Positions 54,254-63,500 of a stretch of DNA of 64,000 bases are shown here, piece after piece. Source of the DNA: Bacillota bacterium (GTDB lineage: Bacteria > Bacillota_I > Bacilli_A > Acholeplasmatales > Acholeplasmataceae); the NCBI GenBank assembly GCA_018817915.1, contig JAHISX010000039.1:1-64000 (forward strand). The letters are read 5' to 3'. The number at the start of each line of letters is the position of its first letter. Position 1 is the first letter of the stretch. Both the position numbers and the translations under genes were made by a program. The notes under the pieces were generated by a model that worked only from the letters and a program-made list of their open reading frames with translations, had not been told where the DNA came from and made no database searches.

Positions 54254-55141
54254 TTAATCAATAACTTCTGCTTCAGAATCTTCTTTTGGTCTAACACCTA
54301 GAATTTTACTGAAGAACAACTTCGTTTCATGATAGTCGTAGATAAACATGAAAATCAGTGAAATAAGTCCACCATAAACAATTGCAGGTATGATTAACCA
54401 AATGACTGGCCAGAAAAATGATGCACCAGTTAAAGGATGTACTCTCATGAAAGCAGGAACAAAGACACCTAAAAATAAACCTAAACCAGTCAAATCACCT
54501 CGAACACCAAAGATAAATGAAGGATTTCTTTTACTTGGATCATATAAGTCTTCTTTTGGTACCCAGTGTAGTAAAGTCATTACTAATTCATTCACAAATA
54601 TTAAAACCAATACTAGAATTAAAACAAGTGGGGCACGATATGCTCTATGAATCGATAATTCATGCATTTGATATCTCATCATTAAGAATGGCACTAAAAA
54701 TAATAAAAAGTGAGCAAAATAGAATCTCATCACTTCAAGATTAAAGGCTGTTCGATATCCGATAATCTCACCATTGAAATACTCGCTCATGGCATCCACA
54801 GGAAAGATGAAAGTGATCATCCCACTTGCCATACCTACCATCACCATATAATCTTTTAATGTTTTATTTTTAGTGAAATATAAGAAAGGAAATACTAAAG
54901 TGCTCACTGCACAGATATTTTCGAAGGAAACCTTCGTAAATATGTATTCGACTGTTGTATATGGATATATCAATATTTTTAAGAAGTGGATAGAAAATGC
55001 AACCATAATTAAACCAAAAATAAACCAATGTCTAAATCTTTGACTTTTGTTCTTGAGAAAAGCAACTGCTAAAACAGTTAATAGAATTGCAATTGTGATG
55101 TACATGAAATAATAGATGTTTCCCATTTGAACGTAAGCCAT
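54254..55141 (-). CDS. YwaF/TMEM164-like membrane protein, divergent
   Basis: 295 residues, about eight spans, C-terminal charged tail (RPKEDSEAEVID). Segments VSFENICAVSTLVFPFLYF and LEVMRFYFAHFLLFLVPFL recall the YwaF/TMEM164 fold also seen at 29943-30659. Start ATG 55141, after AGGAG; 22 upstream in-frame codons have no SD. An extended -10 (TGATATAAT) lies about 35 nt upstream. Function unknown. Confidence 0.68.
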   Translation of the reverse strand: MAYVQMGNIYYFMYITIAILLTVLAVAFLKNKSQRFRHWFIFGLIMVAFSIHFLKILIYPYTTVEYIFTKVSFENICAVSTLVFPFLYFTKNKTLKDYMVMVGMASGMITFIFPVDAMSEYFNGEIIGYRTAFNLEVMRFYFAHFLLFLVPFLMMRYQMHELSIHRAYRAPLVLILVLVLIFVNELVMTLLHWVPKEDLYDPSKRNPSFIFGVRGDLTGLGLFLGVFVPAFMRVHPLTGASFFWPVIWLIIPAIVYGGLISLIFMFIYDYHETKLFFSKILGVRPKEDSEAEVID

Positions 55142-55175
55142 ATGAATTCTCCTATAAATCATCTTTGATGAACCC

Positions 55176-55181
55176 ATTATA
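55176..55181 (-). promoter_or_regulatory. Extended -10 box of the YwaF-like gene
   Basis: Minus strand TGATATAAT; the -35 region is weak. Confidence 0.5.
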
Positions 55182-55241
55182 TCACAAAAAAATGCTGATA
55201 CTATCAATTTGAAAGCTTGTTTATAGACTTTTTAATTAAAA

Positions 55242-55272
55242 ATAAAAAAAGAACATATCATTTGATATGCTC
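55242..55272 (-). terminator. Terminator of the Wzz-kinase-phosphatase operon
   Basis: 9-bp stem GAACATATC (55251-55259)/GATATGCTC (55264-55272) with one G-U pair, minus-strand T7. Confidence 0.85.
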
Positions 55273-55965
55273 TATGGAATCTATAATCTTTTTTGCATTA
55301 TCATTAAATATTGCATCTAAATATTTTTGATCATGACTTTTCTTCAAATGTTCATACGCATCTTTCATGTTAGGTAGTCTAAGACCCATATTATGCGTAT
55401 CTGTTGAGATGAAATCAATCAATTGGTTATTAAGTAACTTGGAAACGATTCCTTTTTTAAGCTTCTTATTATCTAAACCTAAAACAGAAGTTGTGTTCAT
55501 CTGGAGTAATGCACCAGTCTTCTTAATTTTATAATAATCTTGGAATTTTAGATATTCATATCTTTCGACATGAGCAACTATTGGAATAAACCCCATGGTT
55601 GATATCTCATAAACAATTTCTTCAATAGGTGTTTCTGTGGTTGGTGAGAACTCTAATAAAATATATTTAGATCCACCAAGTGAAAGAGCTTGAAAATCCG
55701 TCTCAATGTGTGATCTATAGAAAATTTCAGAACCTAAAAATAATTGAATGTCTAAATTCAGTTTTTTAACTTCTTCTTTTACGTAATTAAATAAAGGTGG
55801 ATGATACTTTGAACTCGCTTTAGTAACACGTGATTGAACATGTGGTGTGAAGAAAACAGTTGTAACACCATCTGCCATCTCCTTTTTAATCATTTCTAAG
55901 GATAATTCAATACTTTGTGATCCATCATCAACACCAGGTAAGATATGGGAATGAATATCAATCAT
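55258..55965 (-). CDS. PHP-type tyrosine-protein phosphatase (CpsB/YwqE-like)
   Basis: 235 residues. Metal-binding motif MIDIHSHILPGVDDGS at the start, FFTPHVQ, VAHVERYEYL and STDTHNMGLR. It dephosphorylates the BY-kinase of the same operon and so regulates polysaccharide chain length. It is the last gene, 5 nt after the kinase. Confidence 0.92.
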   Translation of the reverse strand: MIDIHSHILPGVDDGSQSIELSLEMIKKEMADGVTTVFFTPHVQSRVTKASSKYHPPLFNYVKEEVKKLNLDIQLFLGSEIFYRSHIETDFQALSLGGSKYILLEFSPTTETPIEEIVYEISTMGFIPIVAHVERYEYLKFQDYYKIKKTGALLQMNTTSVLGLDNKKLKKGIVSKLLNNQLIDFISTDTHNMGLRLPNMKDAYEHLKKSHDQKYLDAIFNDNAKKIIDSIEHIK

Positions 55966-55970
55966 ATAGC

Positions 55971-56687
55971 TTATTCATACTTATAGCTATAATCATAACC
56001 ATAGCCATATTCTCCATGTTTTAGACTGACCTGTGTAAGAACTGTACCAAGGATCACAACATGATTATTCTTCATTGTTTCTATTGCTTCTTTGACTAAA
56101 GTCTTTTTAGCAGTATTTTGTGCAACAATGAAGATGACACCATCAGCTAATCTTGCAATATATAGTGCATCAGATACAGCAATTATGGGTGGTGTATCTA
56201 ATAACACATAATCATATATTTCTTTAAGTTTTGCGATGAGGTTTTTCAACTTTTCAGATTCTAATACATTAACAACTGATGTTGTTTTTTCACCAGCAAC
56301 AATATAATCTATACCAACTTCGTCAGAATGTCTAATCAGTTGATCATAGGTAATCTTACCTGATAAATAGTCAGTTAAACCGTCACGATTCGTTGCATTA
56401 AAGACACGATTCATCTTAGGCTTTCTTAAATCGAGATCAATTAATACGACTTTTTTATTTTGTTGTCCTAATAAATACGCCATATTGGAAACGAAAGTTG
56501 ATTTACCTTCACTTGCAAGTGTAGATGTAAATTGGATAACTTTGTGATCTCCATCAATATTGACATATTCTAAATTGATAATGACCTTTTGAAATGATTC
56601 TGATATATAAGACAAAGGTTGTTCTTTAGTGACAAGATAATCATATTTTTCTGTACGATCACCATTGAAAATATTTTTTGCTTTCAT
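55971..56687 (-). CDS. BY-family tyrosine kinase (CpsD/YwqD-like)
   Basis: 238 residues. Walker A ASEGKSTFVSN, Walker A' VVLIDLDLRKPKM, Walker B YVLLDTPP and a C-terminal Tyr cluster GEYGYGYDYSYKYE with six tyrosines, the autophosphorylation tail. It works with the Wzz-like activator encoded directly upstream (the genes abut). Confidence 0.94.
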   Translation of the reverse strand: MKAKNIFNGDRTEKYDYLVTKEQPLSYISESFQKVIINLEYVNIDGDHKVIQFTSTLASEGKSTFVSNMAYLLGQQNKKVVLIDLDLRKPKMNRVFNATNRDGLTDYLSGKITYDQLIRHSDEVGIDYIVAGEKTTSVVNVLESEKLKNLIAKLKEIYDYVLLDTPPIIAVSDALYIARLADGVIFIVAQNTAKKTLVKEAIETMKNNHVVILGTVLTQVSLKHGEYGYGYDYSYKYE

Positions 56688-57386
56688 CTACTTTGCCTCC
56701 TTAACTTCAAATTCAGGAATAACACCTAAAACTTGAATACCAAATGCAGCTTCAAGTTGCTCTCTTGTTTTAAATGAATTATTAAGTAATTCTTTGATAA
56801 ATGCAAATCCAACACCGGCTACTCCACCTAGAATAATACCTATGACCACATAAAGTACCTTATTAGGAGAATCGTAGATACCTAAATTTGCTGAACTTGT
56901 TCTTAATATATTATTTGAAAGAATTGGAACATTAGCGTTAGCAAAATCAATTGCAGATGTAATCACAGCATCCACAATCTCTTGTGATAATTCTGGATCA
57001 CCTGATAAGTAACTAACTGTAACAAAGAAGCTTGTTGTACTCGATTGCACTGTTAAATTATTTTGAAGTTGATTAACGGTCAGATTAAGATTTAAATCAG
57101 AAATGACATCTTCTAAGACAATAGGCATCGAGATTAAATCCTGTACTGTTGCTAAAAGTCTTTGTGCACTGACTAAGTCATATGTTTCAGTTACTGGGTC
57201 AGCCTGTACTTGAACCATCACATAAGCTGATGATTTATATATAGGATTAGCAATAGCGAAAGCATATATGGTAGCAAAAGTGCCAATAACTAATGTAAAA
57301 ATTAAGATAAGCAACAAATGACTTTTCAGTATTTTATACATATCATATAAGCTAATTTCATTTGTTGTTTCGAGTTGGTCGTTCAT
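56688..57386 (-). CDS. Wzz-type chain-length/kinase-activator membrane protein (CapA/YwqC-like)
   Basis: 232 residues: two spans (about 25-47 and 178-200), an extracellular loop between them and a short cytosolic C-terminal tail, the topology of Firmicute kinase activators. The N-terminal EISLYDMYKILKSHLLLIL is typical of the Wzz domain. First gene of the three-gene operon. Confidence 0.92.
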   Translation of the reverse strand: MNDQLETTNEISLYDMYKILKSHLLLILIFTLVIGTFATIYAFAIANPIYKSSAYVMVQVQADPVTETYDLVSAQRLLATVQDLISMPIVLEDVISDLNLNLTVNQLQNNLTVQSSTTSFFVTVSYLSGDPELSQEIVDAVITSAIDFANANVPILSNNILRTSSANLGIYDSPNKVLYVVIGIILGGVAGVGFAFIKELLNNSFKTREQLEAAFGIQVLGVIPEFEVKEAK

Positions 57387-57415
57387 AAGTCCCTCCGATG
57401 TATATGATTGAGTTC

Positions 57416-57421
57416 ATTATA
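57416..57421 (-). promoter_or_regulatory. Extended -10 box of the Wzz-kinase-phosphatase operon
   Basis: Minus strand TGATATAAT, 30 nt before the start; no convincing -35. Confidence 0.5.
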
Positions 57422-57463
57422 TCATATCTGATATAGAATGGGTAATGATACAATTGATTTTAT

Positions 57464-59212
57464 TTATTTGAGTTTGAAGAGTTTACAAACTTCTTGAATG
57501 TCTTTGTTCACTTGTTCTAACGAATCAAGCCAAAAGTCTTTTTGAGTCACATCGATATGCATCGATTGAGCAACTTCTTCAACACTCGTTTTTGTTGTTA
57601 AAGCAAGTAAATCATCATAGCTCTTTAAGAAGGTTTCAGGGGACTTTAAGTATTGTGCATATAATCCTTTTCCAAAGAGTAATCCGAATGCATAAGGGAA
57701 GTTATAGAAATTAAGTCCTGCATTGTAGTAATGCCCTTTATTAAGCCACATATAGGGATGTAAGACATCTTGATCTAAACCTTTTCCATAAGCTTCTTTT
57801 TGAGCATCAATCATCATTTCTTTCATTTGATGCTTAGAAATTGGACCTTCAGATTTTTCAAATAAATGAGTCTCAAAGATATAGCGTGAAAGGATATCGA
57901 TAATGACTTGAGTATCACCTTGAAGTGAGTTCTCAAGTACAGATAATCTTTCTTTAGGATCAGTAATCATTGATAGCAAATGATTGTTCACAATCGTTTC
58001 ACAAAAGATTGAAGCAGTTTCTGCTAAAGGCATTGGATAACTCCAAAATAAAGGTTCATTATTAGAAATGATTTCGCCATGGTATCCATGGCCCAATTCA
58101 TGAGCTAATGTGAGGATATCAGATAGAGATCCTGTAAAGTTACTCATGATGCGTGATTGTTTCAATTGAGGTTGATTCGAGCAAAAAGCTCCACCTCTTT
58201 TACCCTTTTTAGGAAAAGGATCAACCCAGTTGTTATCAAATGCTTTAGTCGCAAAATCACCTAAACGTTTAGAATAACTATAAAAGCCATCTTTAACGAT
58301 TTGTTGAGCTTCTTCATAAGTATAAGTTCTTTCTAGTTTTCCAACTGGAGCAAACAAATCATAAAATGGTAATCCAGAGGTATGTCCTAAGTAAGTTGCT
58401 TTTGCTTGAAGATAATTTTCGAATTGAGGACGATAATCTTTCATTGCTTCAATCATCGCATCTAAAGTTTCTTTAGTCATCTTTGATGAGAAAAGTGTTT
58501 TAGATAATGCGGATGAATAACCTCTTAATTCATTGATTACTACAACTTCACGTTTGATATTAGATAAAGCAAGAGCAACTGAGTCTTCAATAGCTTCATA
58601 AGCTTTAAGTTCTGCTTCATAAGCATCTTTTCTAATAGATGCATCATGATCATAAGCTAAGTTTCTAACTTCGCTTAAAGTGATTTCTTTATCTCTAAAT
58701 GAGACGGGAAGATTAGCAGTCGTTAAACCTTGAAGTCTTGACCAAGATCCTGAAGATAATTCTCTTAATTTAGAATACATAATTTCTTCTTTTTCAGTTA
58801 ATAGATGTTTTGCTTCTTCTTGCTCTCTATTGAGTAGATAGCGATATCTTGTGATGATATCTGATTTCGATGAAGCATCATCTAAATCAACACCTAATAA
58901 ATAACGTGAAAAAAAGACATCTTCTGCTGTAGATTTTCTAAATATTGTTTGAAGCTTTGACAGATAAACTGGCGCATCTTGATTGGTAACATCCGTAGAC
59001 ATGACGAGACTAGGATAGCTTGAAAGAGTTCTTGCTAATCCAGAAATTTTTTCATGAAAGGAAATGTATCCTTCAATATAAGCAACATCGTTTGTTGCTT
59101 TTGCTTTAATAAATGCGATATACAAGTCATATAAATGTTCTAGTTCATCCATATCTTTTAAATACTTTTCATCAAATCCTTTATATAAATCAGTTAAATC
59201 CCATGTTTTCAT
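57464..59212 (-). CDS. pepF: Oligoendopeptidase F (M3B)
   Basis: 582 residues. Zinc site LAHELGHGYHG (HExxH) with the downstream third ligand Glu in PLAETASIFCE. It cleaves short peptides, probably in the cytosol (no signal peptide). I chose ATG 59212, 7 nt after GGGAGG; eight upstream codons are open but overlap the SD. Confidence 0.95.
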   Translation of the reverse strand: MKTWDLTDLYKGFDEKYLKDMDELEHLYDLYIAFIKAKATNDVAYIEGYISFHEKISGLARTLSSYPSLVMSTDVTNQDAPVYLSKLQTIFRKSTAEDVFFSRYLLGVDLDDASSKSDIITRYRYLLNREQEEAKHLLTEKEEIMYSKLRELSSGSWSRLQGLTTANLPVSFRDKEITLSEVRNLAYDHDASIRKDAYEAELKAYEAIEDSVALALSNIKREVVVINELRGYSSALSKTLFSSKMTKETLDAMIEAMKDYRPQFENYLQAKATYLGHTSGLPFYDLFAPVGKLERTYTYEEAQQIVKDGFYSYSKRLGDFATKAFDNNWVDPFPKKGKRGGAFCSNQPQLKQSRIMSNFTGSLSDILTLAHELGHGYHGEIISNNEPLFWSYPMPLAETASIFCETIVNNHLLSMITDPKERLSVLENSLQGDTQVIIDILSRYIFETHLFEKSEGPISKHQMKEMMIDAQKEAYGKGLDQDVLHPYMWLNKGHYYNAGLNFYNFPYAFGLLFGKGLYAQYLKSPETFLKSYDDLLALTTKTSVEEVAQSMHIDVTQKDFWLDSLEQVNKDIQEVCKLFKLK

Positions 59213-59238
59213 TCGTTTTCCTCCCAATTGATGCATAT

Positions 59239-59274
59239 ATTATAACATGTATCTATAGTCGATACTATGTATCG
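59239..59274 (-). promoter_or_regulatory. pepF promoter region with a palindrome
   Basis: Minus strand TATAAT (59239-59244). A perfect palindrome CGATAC-ATA-GTATCG (59260-59274) lies around the -35 region. No consensus -35 box is seen, so control by a regulator is possible. Confidence 0.45.
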
Positions 59275-59334
59275 TCAATAAAACACATAATTTTACGCAA
59301 AAATATAAGAATTTAGTAAGATGTCATCATAGCT

Positions 59335-59366
59335 AAAGAAAAATCCCCTTATGATCAAGGGGATTT
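59335..59366 (-). terminator. Terminator of glnA
   Basis: 10-bp stem AAATCCCCTT (59341-59350)/AAGGGGATTT (59357-59366), 6-nt loop, minus-strand TTTTCTTT. Confidence 0.87.
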
Positions 59367-59377
59367 ACACGCATTTG

Positions 59378-60718
59378 TTATATGATTGGTAAATATTTTT
59401 TCAATTCCCACTCAGAAATTGCAGTTCTATATTCATCCCACTCAATTTGTTTAGCTTCGAGTAATTTATAAAATAGCGCATCACCAATAGCTTCTTTCAT
59501 GAGTGCTGAATTTGAGAAATGTCCCATCGCTTCTTGTAAACTTTCTGGAAGATTTTTAATCCCTAAACGTTTTCTTTCAACATCAGACATCTTAAATAGG
59601 TTCTTCTTAATTGGCGATAGGCCATCAAGTTCTGATTTAATACCATCAAGACCAGCAGCAAGCAGACCACTGATTGCTAAATAAGGATTTGCAGATGGAT
59701 CAACAGAACGTACTTCTATTCGAGTAGCTTTACCTCTAGCAGCTGGAATACGAATCATTGTTGAACGATTAGCATCACTCCATGAGATGAAGCATGGTGC
59801 TTCATAGTGTGGAACTAAACGCTTATATGAATTGACTGTTGGATTTGTGACCAAACAAAATTCTTGAGCATGCTTCATCACACCAGCAATGAAACGAAGT
59901 GCTGTTTGAGATAGTTGATTTTCAGTAGTTGGATCATAAAATAAGTTATTGCCATCTTCATCAGATAATGAAATATTGGTATGCATACCAGAACCATTGA
60001 TGCCAAAGATTGGCTTTGGCATGAATGTCGCATGATATCCATGACGTCTTGCTACATTTTTAACTAGTATTTTAAAGGTTTGAATATTATCACATGCTTC
60101 AAGAGCATTGTCGAAGTGGAAATTAATCTCATGCTGACCATAAGCAACTTCATGATGTGATACTTCCATTTCAAAACCCATTTTTTCTAATTCTAAGACG
60201 ATATCACGTCTTACGTCTTCTGATCCATCGATTGGTGCTAAATCAAAGTATCCACCTAAATCAGAAAACTCCATGGTAGGTTTGCCTTTTTCATCTAATT
60301 TGAATAAAAAGAATTCAGGTTCTACGCCCACATTAAATTTAGCGTATCCTTGTTTTCTACTTTCAATTAAATTACGTTTTAAAATATATCTTGGATCCCC
60401 TTCAAAAGGAACATGTTGAGTTGTATAAACATCACAAATGAGTCTTGCAACTTTTGCCGTATCAGTAGATTCCCATTCTAAGACGAGCCATGTAGATAGA
60501 TCAGGATATAAATACATATCTGCTTCATCAATTCGAACAAATCCTTGAATCGATGAACCGTCAAACATAATTTCATTCGCTAATGCTTTTTCAAGATTAG
60601 TTACTGGAATTTCAACATTTTTAACCGTACCTAACATGTCAGTAAATTGTAATCTGATATACTTCACGTTATTTTCTTTTGCTTCTCTTAAAATATCAAC
60701 TCTATTATAATTTTTCAT
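59378..60718 (-). CDS. glnA: Glutamine synthetase, type I-alpha
   Basis: 446 residues. [30 protein letters not shown] and the ATP/glutamate site segment [14 protein letters not shown]. Length and lack of an adenylylation-loop insertion fit the Bacillus GSI-alpha type, regulated by feedback rather than adenylylation. No glnR is adjacent. Confidence 0.97.
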   Translation of the reverse strand: MKNYNRVDILREAKENNVKYIRLQFTDMLGTVKNVEIPVTNLEKALANEIMFDGSSIQGFVRIDEADMYLYPDLSTWLVLEWESTDTAKVARLICDVYTTQHVPFEGDPRYILKRNLIESRKQGYAKFNVGVEPEFFLFKLDEKGKPTMEFSDLGGYFDLAPIDGSEDVRRDIVLELEKMGFEMEVSHHEVAYGQHEINFHFDNALEACDNIQTFKILVKNVARRHGYHATFMPKPIFGINGSGMHTNISLSDEDGNNLFYDPTTENQLSQTALRFIAGVMKHAQEFCLVTNPTVNSYKRLVPHYEAPCFISWSDANRSTMIRIPAARGKATRIEVRSVDPSANPYLAISGLLAAGLDGIKSELDGLSPIKKNLFKMSDVERKRLGIKNLPESLQEAMGHFSNSALMKEAIGDALFYKLLEAKQIEWDEYRTAISEWELKKYLPII

Positions 60719-60741
60719 ATTAATCTCCTTTTACGATATAA

Positions 60742-60769
60742 ATTTTACACTTAAAAATAAAAAAGTCAA
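60742..60769 (-). promoter_or_regulatory. Promoter of glnA, overlapping the glmU terminator
   Basis: Minus strand TTGACT (60764-60769), 16 nt, TAAAAT (60742-60747). The -35 box is the last six bases of the terminator stem of the upstream operon. Confidence 0.75.
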
Positions 60770-60791
60770 CAGAAAACGAATTCTATTGACT
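60752..60791 (-). terminator. Terminator of glmS-glmM-glmU
   Basis: 11-bp stem with one G-U pair (60764-60774 with 60781-60791), 6-nt loop, then a T-rich tail (TTTTTATTTTT). The distal arm carries the glnA -35 box. Confidence 0.78.
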
Positions 60792-60808
60792 AAAATTTAC
60801 ATTATATT

Positions 60809-62188
60809 CTATTTTTGGTCATCTTTAGGCTTGATAAAATGTTTCGCATAATCTTCTTTATTGATCTGCTTATTTCTTGCTATGGCTAGTGCACCCTTGG
60901 GAACATCCTTTGTTACTGTTGATCCAGCAGCTAAGAATACATTATCACCTATGGATATTGGAGCAATCAAATTAACATTACATCCGACAAATACATCATC
61001 ACCTATAACTGTTTGATTTTTCTTAACACCATCATAATTTACAGTAACAGATCCACAACCAAAGTTTACTCTGCTTCCTACTGTAGAATCACCTATATAG
61101 GATAAATGAGCAGCCTTAGTGCCTTCACCTGTTGTTGACTTCTTCACTTCAACAAAGTTACCAATACGGTTATTCTTACCAATCGATGCATGTCCTCTTA
61201 AATGAGCAAATGGACCAACGGTCGTATTTTCTCCAACTTCACTATCAACAACAATACTATGTCTGATTTCAGCAAATTCGTGAATAGTTGAATCAATGAT
61301 TTCTGAGTTTGGACCAACACGACATCCTCTTTTAAGGACAGTATTTCCAATGATGGTTGTATTTGGGTAAATCCAAACACCTTCTTCAATTGAAACATTG
61401 TGACCTATTGTTACTGTTTCAGGATTGATAATAGATACACCATTTAACATATGACCCTTATTAATAGATTCACGTAAATACTTTTCAGCAATACTAATGC
61501 CATATAAATCATTAAAACCCATACCAATCATTGGATCACGAAGCATAAAAGTATTAATCTTATGATTTTGATGCATCAATGTTACGATATCAGTTAAATA
61601 GTATTCACCTTTACGATCACTCTTTTTAATTTGCTTAACATATTTGAATAAGAGTTTATTGTCAACGACGTAAACACTTGAATTAACTTCTTTGATTAAT
61701 TTTTGAGACTCATTACAATCATTTTCTTCAATGATTCCAGTAACCGTACCATATTCATTACGTACAATACGTCCATAACCTTTAGGATTTTCAAGCTTCA
61801 TCGTAACGATAGTCAAATCGTTACCCATTTCTTCATGAGCTCTTAAGATCTTATTCATAACTGGATATTCCATGAGTGGCATATCACCAGGCAAGATAAA
61901 AGTAGTACCTTCTTTATCTTCAAGTTGAGATGCAGCAGATAATACAGCATGGCCTGTTCCTAATTGTTCAAGTTGTTCAGCATAACATACACGATTTTGA
62001 AGAATTTCTTCAATAACGTTCTTTTTATGGCCAACTACGACACATATATCGTCAATTGTGCTCTGTTCAATATTTTCAACGATATAAGATATCATTGGTT
62101 TCTTTAAGATAGGAAATGCGCATTTAGGTAGTTCTGTACGCATGCGTGTACCTTTACCTGCAGCAAGCACTAAAGCATATTTTTTCAT
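60809..62188 (-). CDS. glmU: Bifunctional GlcN-1-P acetyltransferase/UDP-GlcNAc pyrophosphorylase
   Basis: 459 residues: N-terminal nucleotidyltransferase (LAAGKGTRMRTELPK) and C-terminal left-handed beta helix of hexapeptide repeats (about 250-445). It makes UDP-GlcNAc. Overlaps glmM by 4 nt. Confidence 0.97.
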   Translation of the reverse strand: MKKYALVLAAGKGTRMRTELPKCAFPILKKPMISYIVENIEQSTIDDICVVVGHKKNVIEEILQNRVCYAEQLEQLGTGHAVLSAASQLEDKEGTTFILPGDMPLMEYPVMNKILRAHEEMGNDLTIVTMKLENPKGYGRIVRNEYGTVTGIIEENDCNESQKLIKEVNSSVYVVDNKLLFKYVKQIKKSDRKGEYYLTDIVTLMHQNHKINTFMLRDPMIGMGFNDLYGISIAEKYLRESINKGHMLNGVSIINPETVTIGHNVSIEEGVWIYPNTTIIGNTVLKRGCRVGPNSEIIDSTIHEFAEIRHSIVVDSEVGENTTVGPFAHLRGHASIGKNNRIGNFVEVKKSTTGEGTKAAHLSYIGDSTVGSRVNFGCGSVTVNYDGVKKNQTVIGDDVFVGCNVNLIAPISIGDNVFLAAGSTVTKDVPKGALAIARNKQINKEDYAKHFIKPKDDQK

Positions 62189-63492
62189 AAACTTTGACCC
62201 TCCTTTTTAATGAATGAAACAAGCTCTTCTGTTAAAGAATTAACTTGTGATTCATCTTTTGCACTCATCGTTACTCTGATGAGATTTTCTGTTCCACTAG
62301 CTCGAACAAGTAATAAAGCATTTTCTCCAAGTTTATCTTCAATTGAGTTAATTTTTAATATAACAGAATCTAATTGAAGAACTGATTTATTGATATCTTT
62401 GATATTTATAAGTTTAAATGGATACAGTTCTACATCATTGACAAGTTCTTCTAATGATAAATTAAGTTCTCCTAGTATCTTTAATAAGTAGATAGCTACA
62501 AGCAGCCCATCACCAGAATGCAATAGATGAGTTAAGATGACATGACCGGATGATTCTCCACCAATTGTATAATGATTGGTAAATAATTCATGAAAGACAT
62601 GCTTATCACCCACATCAGTTAAGACATAAGAAATATCTTTATCTTTTAATGCTTTTAGGATACCTGGGTTACTCATCTTTGTCAGGACAACTGTATTTTT
62701 ATGAAGAAGATTCTTTGTTTTTAAATATTTAGCAATCATATAGATGATTAAATCGCCATCGTAGACTTTTTGATTGTGATCAACGATCATGATGCGATCA
62801 CCATCACCGTCAAAACTAAATCCAATATCTAATTGATGGCCATTAACTAGTTTTTGTATCGCTTCAATATGTGTTGAACCACAATTTGTATTGATGTTAT
62901 GTCCATCAGGTGTGTTTGAAATTTGAATTGCAGATGGATAAAATTGATCGAATACTATTTTAGAGATTAAATAATTCGCACCATTAGCACTATCAAAACC
63001 AATTTTTAATTTTGATGGCTTCAATTCCATATTTTGATAAATCTTTAAATATTCATCTTTGATTTCATGAAATAAGGTGAATTTACCAAAAGATTGATAA
63101 TTAAATTCACCCGAATCAATAAATGCTTCTATTTGTGATTCTTCATTTTCAATAGTTTTATAACCTCGATTAAAAACCTTAATCCCATTATCCATATATG
63201 GATTGTGGGATGCTGTGATCATAATGCCAATGATTGATTTTAATTTTGAATAATATGCAATCATCGGTGTCGATACAACACCAGCAAATAAAACATCAAC
63301 ACCTAAAGCTAAAATACCATTTGCAATGCTATATGCAAGCATAGGAGAGGATTCTCTTGTGTCCATACCAATGACAACAGTTTTTGGACTGTAGGTATGA
63401 ACAAGTCCTTGACCTACTTTAAAGGCTAATTCACTATTGAGTTTTTCAAAAGCAACACCACGGATGCCATCTGTTCCAAAATACTTTCCCAT
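62185..63492 (-). CDS. glmM: Phosphoglucosamine mutase
   Basis: 435 residues. MGKYFGTDGIRG start, phosphoserine loop ITASHNPYMDNGIK, metal loop DGDGDRI, GGESSGHV and RASGTENLIRV. It converts GlcN-6-P to GlcN-1-P, feeding GlmU. It lies 8 nt after glmS, so glmS-M-U is one pathway operon. Confidence 0.97.
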   Translation of the reverse strand: MGKYFGTDGIRGVAFEKLNSELAFKVGQGLVHTYSPKTVVIGMDTRESSPMLAYSIANGILALGVDVLFAGVVSTPMIAYYSKLKSIIGIMITASHNPYMDNGIKVFNRGYKTIENEESQIEAFIDSGEFNYQSFGKFTLFHEIKDEYLKIYQNMELKPSKLKIGFDSANGANYLISKIVFDQFYPSAIQISNTPDGHNINTNCGSTHIEAIQKLVNGHQLDIGFSFDGDGDRIMIVDHNQKVYDGDLIIYMIAKYLKTKNLLHKNTVVLTKMSNPGILKALKDKDISYVLTDVGDKHVFHELFTNHYTIGGESSGHVILTHLLHSGDGLLVAIYLLKILGELNLSLEELVNDVELYPFKLINIKDINKSVLQLDSVILKINSIEDKLGENALLLVRASGTENLIRVTMSAKDESQVNSLTEELVSFIKKEGQSL

Positions 63493-63500
63493 AAGTCCCT

